From assembly GCF_900112595.1 (NCBI RefSeq), contig NZ_FOMI01000001.1, positions 1-64,000 of the forward strand: a DNA stretch of 64,000 nt, written 5' to 3'. Below the pieces are notes generated by a model. The model had not been told where the DNA came from. It ran no database searches and saw nothing but the letters and a program-made list of their open reading frames with translations. Source of the stretch: Algibacter pectinivorans (GTDB lineage: Bacteria > Bacteroidota > Bacteroidia > Flavobacteriales > Flavobacteriaceae). Shown one piece after another: positions 29,451-38,256 of this stretch (position 1 is the stretch's first letter; each line of letters opens with the position of its first letter). A program made the position numbers and the translations under genes.

Positions 29451-31084
29451 TGGGTTTGTTTAATAATGGCAGTAGCCGGTTTCAATTCATCATCTTTTGT
29501 TACCTCATACGTTCCTTTTAATGCAAATTGTTTGTGATTAGTTTCTGGTAAAACCACATTTTCTATATTTAAAACGTTTACTTCATCAAATACAAATGCT
29601 GGTCTAAAATCTTTGTTTTCCAGTTTTAAATTTACATTTTTAAAAGTAATATCTTTTGCATAGCGAACATAGAACCCCCAAGCTGGAAGTTCTCCAAACA
29701 TTGAAAACTCTGGATAATCCTTTATTTTATGAGGTACTTGTTCTAATCTACTTAAAGGCACATAAGCCATTCCTTTTGATGCTCTACCAGGATATGTAAT
29801 ATCTATATTTTCTATAATTACATTTTCTATATTGTGCCCAGGAATACCTACAATTGAAGAAGGAAAAGGGTTGTGGAAAAAATCGACCTCTGGTCCTCTT
29901 AAATCGTAATTTATATCTGGCCTTCCAAAAGGTATTTCAACCTTTATATCTTTTATATGTACATTTTTTATAATTCCCGGTTGCTCGCCACCTCTGTGAC
30001 CTAAGCGAATAAAAATACCATTCCCTGTATTTTTAGCAACAATATTAGACACACTAATGTTTTCTATAGCACCACCGTCTACACTTTCAATAGCTATTGC
30101 AGAACGAAATGTATCAAAAACATTAATATTTTCGATAGTCACATTTTTAAATCCACCGTAAGAAGCTGTTCCAAACTTTAATGCACTTGCACTACTTTTA
30201 ATTGTACAATTTGCAATATATATACTATCGTTATAATATTTTGGAAAGTACGATTTTAAACAAATGCCATCGTCAGCAGAATCTACATCGCAATTGGTTA
30301 TTTGTACATTTTTACAATCGGTAATATCTATACCATCATTATTCCAAAAGGCTCTATTAACTATTTTAAGGTTATCCAATTTTAATTTTTCACATAACTC
30401 AAAAGAAAGTCCCCAACATGCTCCATTTTGCAGGTTTAAATCCAAGACATCTACATTTTTGCACATTGAAAATCTAAATAATTTAGGTCTTGCCGTTTCA
30501 TTTGGACGCATACGCCGGTAATTATACTTTGGATCGATACGGTCTCCTGAATGGTGTAAACTATCTATCCTTAACGCCAAAGCTCTACCTTGTCCATCTA
30601 TTTTACCTTTGCCGTAAATTTTAAAATTATTGGCTTTATAGGCTACTAAAAATGCCATATTTGAATAATCATCTCTCTTTGGAGATTCTGGTCGTTCTGG
30701 CATTGGTACATCTTTATAATCGTAAGGATTTGTGCTCCCTAATAAAACAGCACCTTCTTTTAAATACAAGCTTACATTAGATTTCATTACAAGACTACCA
30801 GAAAGGTATTCTCCTGTAGGAAATACTAAAGTACCACCATGGGCTTGATGAACTTTATCTATTAATTCTTGTAAAGCAACTGTATTTAATATTTTACTGT
30901 TACCAACTATACCATAATCTGTAACCAAATACTCTTTATTATTAGTCTTTTTTAGATACTCTTTTTTAACTTCACTTTGAGAGACATTTACAGGTGTTTC
31001 AGGAGCTTCTTTACATGACCAAAAAAATAAAATCAGTAAAAAAGCATATAAAACAGAAGTACTATATTTTGTCTTGTATGCCAT
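29447..31084 (-). CDS. GH28 family glycoside hydrolase lipoprotein
   Basis: Right-handed parallel beta-helix hydrolase of the polygalacturonase family, inverting on alpha-linked uronic acid or rhamnose units. It has 545 residues with a lipobox at Cys24 (LILFFWSC). The entry motif YLVTDYGIVGNSKILNTVAL and LVFPTGEYLSGSL are typical. Catalytic blocks are FWNNDGIDITDC (Asp near 250) and SADDGICLKS (Asp-Asp near 270), followed by the GTASYGGFKNVTIEN turn, which lacks the GHG seen in classical pectinases. It sits between two GH92 genes, with no pectate lyase, esterase or unsaturated-uronide hydrolase nearby, so pectin is unlikely. A glucuronate- or galacturonate-bearing side chain is a reasonable guess. 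Confidence 0.87.
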   Translation of the reverse strand: MAYKTKYSTSVLYAFLLILFFWSCKEAPETPVNVSQSEVKKEYLKKTNNKEYLVTDYGIVGNSKILNTVALQELIDKVHQAHGGTLVFPTGEYLSGSLVMKSNVSLYLKEGAVLLGSTNPYDYKDVPMPERPESPKRDDYSNMAFLVAYKANNFKIYGKGKIDGQGRALALRIDSLHHSGDRIDPKYNYRRMRPNETARPKLFRFSMCKNVDVLDLNLQNGACWGLSFELCEKLKLDNLKIVNRAFWNNDGIDITDCKNVQITNCDVDSADDGICLKSYFPKYYNDSIYIANCTIKSSASALKFGTASYGGFKNVTIENINVFDTFRSAIAIESVDGGAIENISVSNIVAKNTGNGIFIRLGHRGGEQPGIIKNVHIKDIKVEIPFGRPDINYDLRGPEVDFFHNPFPSSIVGIPGHNIENVIIENIDITYPGRASKGMAYVPLSRLEQVPHKIKDYPEFSMFGELPAWGFYVRYAKDITFKNVNLKLENKDFRPAFVFDEVNVLNIENVVLPETNHKQFALKGTYEVTKDDELKPATAIIKQTQ

Positions 31085-31086
31085 GT

Positions 31087-33171
31087 TTAATTTTGTTTAC
31101 CCCAGCCTTTATTGGGCGTATCTGTTAATTCAAATTGCAAAATGCCGCCTTTAGAAATTAAATTAAAGTCTATAATACTTGAGTTAATTTCTTCTCCATT
31201 CCATGTTACTTTTTGAATGTAAATATTTTTTGATGTTCTGCCGTTTGCAATTATTTGTAACGGTTTATCATTTGTTTTTATAGTAATTTTATCAAATTGT
31301 GGTGTAGTTAATGCCAACTGAGTACTTCCTGGGAAAACAGGATATAAACCCATTGTAGACCATACGTACCACGACGACATGGTGCCTGCATCATCATCCA
31401 TCTCTTTAATATAACCATCGGGCGTATTACTAAAAATTTTACGCGTAATGGGTTGTTCTAATTTATGGTGTGTTCCGTACCAATTATTCGTTTCTTTGTT
31501 TAATAACTGGTCGACTAACCTTTGTGTTTTCCATGGCGAATTTGTGTAATTATACAAATACGGCACTTGAATATCGGGTTGATTACCTATGTTAAATAAT
31601 TCGTTTTCAAAGAAATAATCTAATTGATTTTCAAATTCATCTTTACCACCTATCATGGTTTGAATTCCATTTATATCAAAAGGTACAAACCATCGGTATT
31701 GCCACAACGTGCCTTCGTATAATCCGTCTCCATGCATGATATCTGAATTTTCATCCATAGTTAAAAACTTGTCTTTCCAAAGGGTTTTATATTCAAAAGC
31801 TTTATCTCTATAAAATTTAGCATCTGCATTTTCTCCTAAAGCCTTAGAAATTTCTGAAAGTGCCCATAAATCATAACTCGATTCTAGTACATTATCTGGC
31901 GATTTAAACGGTAAATGTTCAGCTTCTGCTTTCATTTCTTCATAAATATCAGATAATGGAAATGGCAAAATTCCTTTTTGATATGCATCTAGCACAATAG
32001 CTATGGTATGCTCTGTTCTAATGGTTAAAAAAGGTTCTGTTTCTGTTGCCCAATCAGGTTTTCCTTGTTTGTACAATGCTTTTAAAGACGTTAACATGTC
32101 TTTATATCTATTTGGATATAAAAATGAAAATAAAGGAAGTTTTGTTCTAAACGTATCCCATACAGACCAACCGTGATAATGCGATGAATTAGATTTGTAT
32201 GGATTACCATCACTACCTCTAAACACTCCATTTTTATCATTTATAATAAATGGCGATTGTGTTGCGTGGTACAAATGTGTATAGAATAATTCCTTTAGTG
32301 TATCATTTTCTGTCTCTACATGAACAACATCCATAAGATTGTTCCATGATGTAAATGCTTGCTCTTTAACTTCAGAAAAACTTAATTTTTCTGATAATTT
32401 TAAATTTTGAATGGCACTGTTTTCATCAACAACCGACAAAGCACATCGTAATAAAACTTCTTGATTCTTATTAGTTGAAAACTTAAAAATTAATTTAGAA
32501 TTATCTTCAGTTACTTCTGACACTTCATGATTAAAATTAATGGCATAGTAAAATGTGTATTTACCTTTTCTGCAAACATTAACGCTTGTTATTTTACCAC
32601 TAATGATACCGTTTTCTATATGATAACTATGAGATACGTGACCTGCATAACTACTTGCTAAATCTATAATAAGTCCAGCATTTTTAGATTCTGGAAATGT
32701 ATATTGATGAAATGCGACTTGCCTATTTGCAGTAAGTTGCGTTTTTACACCGTTGCTTAAGTTCACTGAATAATATCCAGCTTTAGCTTTTTCACTTTCT
32801 TTTGAATATGCTAGACCTTTAGGAATTGAATCTCCTTTTGCAATAACAAAAGGTAATACTCTTAAATTTCCTCCTACACCTCTACATCCAACACCAGAAA
32901 ATCTGGTATTTGAAAAACCAATGATTTCTTCTGCACTGTAATCGTACCCAGAATGTGCTATTGGATTTGTATCTGGACTTGGTTTTACCATTCCGAAAGG
33001 AACACTGGCAGCAACATCTGTTTGTCCGTGGTCGTTAGCGGTAGAAATAAATGGATTAATATAACTAGTTACAGGTATTTCAACAAATTCTTTAGATTGC
33101 TTATTGCAGCCTAAAAGTGATAATACTAAACTAATAATTATACATAAACAGAGAAACTTTCTCATAAACAA
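31087..33171 (-). CDS. GH92 family exo-alpha-mannosidase-like lipoprotein (GNQP variant, C)
   Basis: Third GH92 protein, 694 residues, lipobox at Cys22 (LVLSLLGC). Canonical N-terminal features are VTSYINPFISTANDHGQTDVA and IGFSNTRFSGVGCRGVGGN. The helical domain retains HGWSVWDTFRTKLPLFS, GNQPDIQVPYLYNYTNSPWK and DDDAGTMSSWYVWSTMGLYP. Gln531 replaces the catalytic acid Glu, while the base Asp residues are kept. It is the first enzyme gene after susC-susD, following a 69-base gap that contains a strong hairpin, and precedes GH28 by 2 bases. Apart from the Gln it looks like an intact classical GH92, which argues against simple decay and for a special substrate. Confidence 0.92.
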   Translation of the reverse strand: MFMRKFLCLCIIISLVLSLLGCNKQSKEFVEIPVTSYINPFISTANDHGQTDVAASVPFGMVKPSPDTNPIAHSGYDYSAEEIIGFSNTRFSGVGCRGVGGNLRVLPFVIAKGDSIPKGLAYSKESEKAKAGYYSVNLSNGVKTQLTANRQVAFHQYTFPESKNAGLIIDLASSYAGHVSHSYHIENGIISGKITSVNVCRKGKYTFYYAINFNHEVSEVTEDNSKLIFKFSTNKNQEVLLRCALSVVDENSAIQNLKLSEKLSFSEVKEQAFTSWNNLMDVVHVETENDTLKELFYTHLYHATQSPFIINDKNGVFRGSDGNPYKSNSSHYHGWSVWDTFRTKLPLFSFLYPNRYKDMLTSLKALYKQGKPDWATETEPFLTIRTEHTIAIVLDAYQKGILPFPLSDIYEEMKAEAEHLPFKSPDNVLESSYDLWALSEISKALGENADAKFYRDKAFEYKTLWKDKFLTMDENSDIMHGDGLYEGTLWQYRWFVPFDINGIQTMIGGKDEFENQLDYFFENELFNIGNQPDIQVPYLYNYTNSPWKTQRLVDQLLNKETNNWYGTHHKLEQPITRKIFSNTPDGYIKEMDDDAGTMSSWYVWSTMGLYPVFPGSTQLALTTPQFDKITIKTNDKPLQIIANGRTSKNIYIQKVTWNGEEINSSIIDFNLISKGGILQFELTDTPNKGWGKQN

Positions 33172-33181
33172 GAATTAAAAT

Positions 33182-33211
33182 AAAGGCAGGAGGGCTATGC
33201 AACCTGCCTTT
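33182..33211 (-). terminator. Hairpin between susD and the GH92 gene (possible attenuator)
   Basis: AAAGGCAGG and CCTGCCTTT form a perfect 9-bp stem around a 12-base loop, in an otherwise AT-rich gap just after the susD stop codon. On the minus strand it is followed by a weak T-rich run. Partial termination or mRNA protection here would give more SusC/SusD than downstream enzymes, as is common for susCD operons. Confidence 0.65.
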
Positions 33212-33240
33212 TAACTAAATGGTTTGAACTAGTCTAAAAA

Positions 33241-34893
33241 CTAGTACTTAGGATTTTGCTCTAAACTTCCGTCTGAAAGCTCTATTTCCTGGGAAGGAAT
33301 TGGCCTAACAGTGTGCTTTTCTGGATCGAATGATCCATGATCGATAAAATGTGGATTATACATTAAAACACGTTCTTGAAGTTTACCTGTACGTTTTAAA
33401 ACATTCCATCTGTTGGATTCACCTGCCAGTTCTAAGGCTCTTTCGTTTAATATATCATCAATAGTTAAATTTGTATAATGATTTTGTACTCCAGTTGCAC
33501 GTTCCCTAACCCTATTAATATGTGGTAAAGCAGCAGTAACGTTATCTGCTCCTAAATAGGCCTCGGCCGCAATTAAATGTGTTTCGGCTAAACGAAATAC
33601 AAAAACGTCTCTGTAGCCATTTCCGTCTTGAGCACGTTCATCAAACTTGGCGAATATTGGAAAGTTAACATTATTTAAATTGTTTGAATATTGATATAAC
33701 GCACCTGACACATTATCTGCAACATCAAAACCATAATCAGAGGGTTGGAAAACCCAGTAACGATTTAACTTATCTTGCAACTCTGTCTGTGGTAAAGCAG
33801 TTTTAGGATAATATACTACAGTATCACCAACAGTTATATTTTCTACACCATTTTCGGATATTGATGAATTAACAGTTGCATAAAGTACTCTGTGCAGTGT
33901 AACTTCATCTCGCGAATCATTATCTTCAAATAAACTATAGAAAAAATCTGTTGGCATTCCTAAAAATGAAGGTTCTCCATAAGGATTAGCTGTACGGGAA
34001 ATCCCTGCGTAATTATGAGCCACATTCATAAAAATACCGTTTTTATCATTACTTCTATTATTAACACCTTCAGATCCATACTGTATAGAGAATAACACTT
34101 CAGGATTTATTTGGTTATCAAAATCGAATACCTGAGCGTAGCTTTGGCTTCTTATATCATAACTTCCTATTGCTGTTTCTGCTAGTTGCGCCGCTGTTTC
34201 AAAATCTTGAGTTGTTCCAAAATTTGTATAACCCTTTGTTAAATAAACATCTGCCAACAAATGCTGAGCTGCACGCCTTGAAAACCGTCCAAACTCCGCT
34301 GGCGTAGTTTCTAAAACAGGTATAGCGTCTTCTAAGTCTTTTATAATTTGATTAAAAGTTTCTTCTTCTGAAGAACGAGCATAATCATACCTAATTTCCG
34401 AAACCTCATCTAAATAAATCACCACTCCTCCGTACTGTTGTACGAGATTAAAGTATGCTAAAGCTCTAAGGGCTTTGGCTTGGGCTATACCCAAATCTCT
34501 TTGTCCAACTAAGGCTGGCTCCCATGAAATTTGATTTTCATACCTATTGATAGCGATATTAGCGGCACTAACCACGGAATAGTTACTATACCAAGGTCCG
34601 GCTCCATCTGCAGATGCAATATTAGTATACTCATTTAAATTATTTATACTAAAAAGCTGGCCGTTTTGCGTGAAAATGTCGGTACCAAAAAAAGCTTCAC
34701 TATAAAACGTATATGGTTCTCGTACTGCTGTATATACGGCATTAACTAATTCTATCGCATTATCGGATGTGTAATAATTTTCGGCTGTTACTGCCGACTT
34801 ATTTTCTTCTTCAAGATAACTATCGCAAGCTACAAAGCTGGTTGATAAACCTATAGCGATAACTATATATTTTAACTTATTTTGAATTTTCAT
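33241..34893 (-). CDS. susD: SusD/RagB-family outer-membrane glycan-binding lipoprotein
   Basis: Surface lipoprotein that caps the SusC channel and binds the glycan. It has 550 residues, with a lipobox at Cys23 (LSTSFVAC) followed by acidic residues DSYLEEE, compatible with export to the cell surface. TPR-type helices of the SusD fold are visible (QAKALRALAYFNLVQQYGG at about 137-155, RRAAQHLLADVYLTKGY). The C-terminal block RLAETHLIAAEAYLGADN and ERALELAGESNRWNVLKRTG are signatures of the family. It starts 12 bases downstream of susC. The residues that contact sugar are not predictable from sequence alone, so substrate cannot be read from this gene. Confidence 0.96.
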   Translation of the reverse strand: MKIQNKLKYIVIAIGLSTSFVACDSYLEEENKSAVTAENYYTSDNAIELVNAVYTAVREPYTFYSEAFFGTDIFTQNGQLFSINNLNEYTNIASADGAGPWYSNYSVVSAANIAINRYENQISWEPALVGQRDLGIAQAKALRALAYFNLVQQYGGVVIYLDEVSEIRYDYARSSEEETFNQIIKDLEDAIPVLETTPAEFGRFSRRAAQHLLADVYLTKGYTNFGTTQDFETAAQLAETAIGSYDIRSQSYAQVFDFDNQINPEVLFSIQYGSEGVNNRSNDKNGIFMNVAHNYAGISRTANPYGEPSFLGMPTDFFYSLFEDNDSRDEVTLHRVLYATVNSSISENGVENITVGDTVVYYPKTALPQTELQDKLNRYWVFQPSDYGFDVADNVSGALYQYSNNLNNVNFPIFAKFDERAQDGNGYRDVFVFRLAETHLIAAEAYLGADNVTAALPHINRVRERATGVQNHYTNLTIDDILNERALELAGESNRWNVLKRTGKLQERVLMYNPHFIDHGSFDPEKHTVRPIPSQEIELSDGSLEQNPKY

Positions 34894-34905
34894 TTTTTTA
34901 CTTTT

Positions 34906-37900
34906 TTAGAATCTAACTTTTATACCAAAAATTGCTGTTTGAACAGAATAAGCCATTCCGTAAGAGTTTTGTAGTCCTGTTTCAGGATCGGGCCCTTGGT
35001 AATCCGTAAATATGAACGGGTTCTTTATATCTAGCGATAATTTCAAATAACTTAAGTGTAATTTGTTAGCTAATAACGAAGGAAATGAATAGCCTAAACC
35101 TATGTTTCCAACTTTTACGAAAGACATATCTTCAAAAAACCACTCGTTAGCTTGACCGTTGGAAAGTGCTGCACCTGGTAATGGATATTTACCGTTTTGG
35201 TTATTTGGTGTCCAGTAATCTAAATCTATTTTATTAAATGTCGCATTATCTGGATTATGAGTCGCAAAGTTTTGATAAAATTCTGAGTGACCAAACACAC
35301 CTTGCCTTGTATAAATCATTACATTTAAATCCCAATTTTTATAACTAAAATTATTAGTCATACCTCCAATCCAATCTGGCGCATGATTACCAATTACCAC
35401 CCGATCTTGCTCATTAATAAGGTTATCTTCATTTTGGTCTTTAAACTTATACATACCAGGAACTGCGTTATAAACAGCAGCTTCTGCAGCTTCATTTATT
35501 TGCCATATACCTAATTTCTCGAAAGAGTACATAGCATCTATAGGTTGACCGACCTCTAACACACCATGTCTTCCATAGGGCTGCTTTTCAATATCACCAT
35601 CTAATGCTAACAATTCGTTTTCATTACGTGCATAATTTAAACTTGTCTGCCATTTAAAATTTCCTGTATCTACATTTACCGTTGTTAAAGATAGCTCTAT
35701 ACCTTTGTTTCTTACCGAACCAAAATTACCTACAGTACCAGAAAACGAGGTTAACCCCATAAGGTTTCTATTTAAAATAGCATCTACGGTTTTCTTATTG
35801 TAATACTCTGCCTCTGCTCTTATTCGCCCTTTAAAAAAGCTAGCGTTAATACCTATATTAAGCTCCTTTGAGCGTTCCCAAGTTAACTCATCATTTACTA
35901 AATTACCTAGAGTATTACCTAAAGCATAAGCATCTCCAAATTGATAATCTACTTGACGAAGTGTTGCTTGAGAAGCATAGGCACCAACAGAGTTATAATT
36001 TCCAGACTCTCCATAACTAACTCTAAACTTTAGATTAGAAATCCAGCTAACATCTTTCATGAAATTTTCTTCAGAAACTTTCCAAGCTAAGGCTGCAGAA
36101 GGGAAAAAAGCCCATTTATGGCCATCGGCTAATTTTGAAGCCCCATCATATCTTCCTGTAAAAGTTATTAGGTATTTATCAAAAAGACTATAATTAACTC
36201 TAGCCGCAAAAGAAGAAACGGTTTCTTTACTAAACCTAGTGCCGTAGTTCCTCACATCAGAACCTGCTTCAGTATTATAGAATCCAAATAAATCTGAACT
36301 TACATTTCTAGATTGGATTGCAGACCCTTCAAAATCTTCATAACTTATAGCTGCAATTAATGTGGTATTTAAACTATGATTCTCATTAAAATCAAAATTA
36401 ATATCGGCAGTATTATCCCAGTTATAACTTCTACCAAATCCGGAATTATAAACTGCTCTAGTTCTAGATTGATCATTTCTAGCTGCTTTAGTTAACAACC
36501 CTCTGTACTCGCCCCCACGTCCATTTGAAAACGAAGGTGCAAAGTTAGTTTTAAGTTTTAACCATTCTATTGGTTGGTATTCCAAAAATGCGTTAGCAAT
36601 AAAACTAGTGTTTCGTTGGTTAGTTGTCCAAGATCCATCAACTTCATACAACGGGTTTATAAAACGCACATCCTGTCCATCGGGTATAAGTTTTATAGTC
36701 CCATCTTCATTAAATGGTTTTACCGTTGGTGCCAACCTCATAGAACTTCTAAAAAGTTCTAAAGACCCCCCTTCTCTTTCTGTAGAAGTAAAATATCCTT
36801 TTACTCCTAAAGTAAATTTATTTTTAAACTTTTTAGTTAAGGACAACGACACGTTAGAGCGCTCAAAATCTTCAATCCCCATTAATCCTTTATCACTCGT
36901 GTAACCTAAAGTAGCGTTATAAATCAATCCATCCGATCCACCAGAAAAACCAAGTGTATGCGACGTTTGGAGTTGCATTTCTTGCCTAAGTAGCTTTCTC
37001 CAATTGGTATAATCTCTATTTGCTACATTTTCTCGTTCACTAATACCAATAAATTCATTGTCGGTATCAATAGATAAATTATTAAAATCTTCAACTGTAG
37101 CTGTTCCATCAGTCCATTCCCCAACCCATTGTTCACCTCTTAAAACATCACTAACAAAAGCTACATACTCGTCCCCATTAAACATATCGGGTTCATTTAC
37201 AACATTATTAACTCCAAAAGTAGCATCGTATGTTACTTGTGTTTTACCTTCAATACCAGATTTTGTAGTAACTATAACAACACCATTGGCACCTCGCGAA
37301 CCATAAATTGCCGTTGCAGAGGCATCTTTTAATACATCTATTTTTTCAATATCAGCTGGGTTAAGAAAACTAAGATCTCCAACAAAAATACCATCAACAA
37401 CATATAAAGGTCTAGATAAATCTGCTCCTAAATCGTCGCTTACACCATCATTTCCTACATTAGCATTTCTAATAACTGTATTTCCACGAATTTTGATAGA
37501 CAACGGTGACCCTGGTTTAGAGTTTACACGTCTTACATCCACACCTGCCATTCGTCCTTGCACGGCTTCTGCAACATCGGTTTTTTTCGCCTCAGTTATA
37601 GCTTCAGAATCCAAAGAAACTACTGCTCCTGTTGCATCACTCTTTTTCACCGAGCCGTACCCAACAACTACAACTTCTTCTAAACTCTGAGTATCTTCGC
37701 TTAGTCTAATTGTATATTGACGGGCTCCGTTTAAACTAACATCTTTGGTTACAAAACCAATATACGATACAGTAATTGTACCATTAATATTGGACACATT
37801 AAGGTTAAAATTGCCATCAAAATCTGTAACGACCCCATTACTTGTCCCTTTATCAAGTACATTTGCTCCCGGAAGTGGTATGCCTTGGCTATCTACAACC

Positions 37901-37986
37901 ACTCCTGAAATTTGATTTGATTGAGCTCTTGATGTAAAAGAAAAACCTAAGAGCAAAACCAACAATAGTAATTTAGTTTGTTTCAT
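34906..37986 (-). CDS. susC: SusC/RagA-family TonB-dependent transporter
   Basis: Outer-membrane TonB-dependent channel that imports the oligosaccharide or glycoconjugate captured with SusD. It has 1026 residues: signal peptide (to about AQSNQ), carboxypeptidase-like regulatory domain (about 25-105, GVVVDSQGIPLPGANV), the linker SLEEVVVVGYGSVKKSDATG that marks SusC proteins, the plug domain (about 110-235, ending DVLKDASATAIYGSRGANGV) and a beta-barrel to the C-terminal aromatic residue Phe (FGIKVRF). It is the first gene of the long minus-strand run ending with the hybrid regulator, and is transcribed away from inositol oxygenase. Its promoter must lie in 37987-38225. Confidence 0.96.
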   Translation of the reverse strand: MKQTKLLLLVLLLGFSFTSRAQSNQISGVVVDSQGIPLPGANVLDKGTSNGVVTDFDGNFNLNVSNINGTITVSYIGFVTKDVSLNGARQYTIRLSEDTQSLEEVVVVGYGSVKKSDATGAVVSLDSEAITEAKKTDVAEAVQGRMAGVDVRRVNSKPGSPLSIKIRGNTVIRNANVGNDGVSDDLGADLSRPLYVVDGIFVGDLSFLNPADIEKIDVLKDASATAIYGSRGANGVVIVTTKSGIEGKTQVTYDATFGVNNVVNEPDMFNGDEYVAFVSDVLRGEQWVGEWTDGTATVEDFNNLSIDTDNEFIGISERENVANRDYTNWRKLLRQEMQLQTSHTLGFSGGSDGLIYNATLGYTSDKGLMGIEDFERSNVSLSLTKKFKNKFTLGVKGYFTSTEREGGSLELFRSSMRLAPTVKPFNEDGTIKLIPDGQDVRFINPLYEVDGSWTTNQRNTSFIANAFLEYQPIEWLKLKTNFAPSFSNGRGGEYRGLLTKAARNDQSRTRAVYNSGFGRSYNWDNTADINFDFNENHSLNTTLIAAISYEDFEGSAIQSRNVSSDLFGFYNTEAGSDVRNYGTRFSKETVSSFAARVNYSLFDKYLITFTGRYDGASKLADGHKWAFFPSAALAWKVSEENFMKDVSWISNLKFRVSYGESGNYNSVGAYASQATLRQVDYQFGDAYALGNTLGNLVNDELTWERSKELNIGINASFFKGRIRAEAEYYNKKTVDAILNRNLMGLTSFSGTVGNFGSVRNKGIELSLTTVNVDTGNFKWQTSLNYARNENELLALDGDIEKQPYGRHGVLEVGQPIDAMYSFEKLGIWQINEAAEAAVYNAVPGMYKFKDQNEDNLINEQDRVVIGNHAPDWIGGMTNNFSYKNWDLNVMIYTRQGVFGHSEFYQNFATHNPDNATFNKIDLDYWTPNNQNGKYPLPGAALSNGQANEWFFEDMSFVKVGNIGLGYSFPSLLANKLHLSYLKLSLDIKNPFIFTDYQGPDPETGLQNSYGMAYSVQTAIFGIKVRF

Positions 37987-38256
37987 TATTTTAAAAGTTT
38001 GGTTAATAAAATTTTGTTAAAATTACATTTTTAATATCCGAATGACCTAGAAAATCGTCTCAACCTCATGTAATTTTCATGCTATAACACTTAAATTAAA
38101 TACAATAAATTAAGACAATTAACTTTTTAATTTATTTTAGAAACAAGAAAGTTAATTCTCTTTTTTACCACCTATTTTACAGACAATTGAACAGATTTTA
38201 CATGCTAACTTTCTATTTACAGATTAACTTTGGATTTACCACTAAAGCAAAAAAAA
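37987..38256. promoter_or_regulatory. Divergent control region of susC and inositol oxygenase, with repeated TTAACTTT boxes
   Basis: AATTAACTTT at 38117-38126 and its exact complement AAAGTTAATT at 38148-38157 form an inverted repeat with a 21-base spacer. Related boxes occur at about 38206 (CTAACTTT) and 38224-38231 (TTAACTTT, overlapping the -7 box of the oxygenase gene). Four copies in about 115 bases between two divergent genes suggest binding sites for the hybrid regulator or another dimeric factor. The AT-rich background weakens the case. Confidence 0.45.
38225..38232 (+). promoter_or_regulatory. Bacteroidota -7 promoter box of the inositol oxygenase gene
   Basis: TAACTTTG matches the TAnnTTTG consensus. 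Its 3' end is 25 bases before the ATG at 38257, which places the transcript start near 38239. It overlaps an upstream in-frame TTG at 38230, so that TTG cannot be the start codon if this promoter is used. No convincing -33 box was assigned. Confidence 0.55.

Noticed and set aside
38230-38256. Upstream TTG start giving inositol oxygenase nine more residues
   Set aside because: The TTG lies inside the TAACTTTG promoter box, and the ATG at 38257 fits the family start better.
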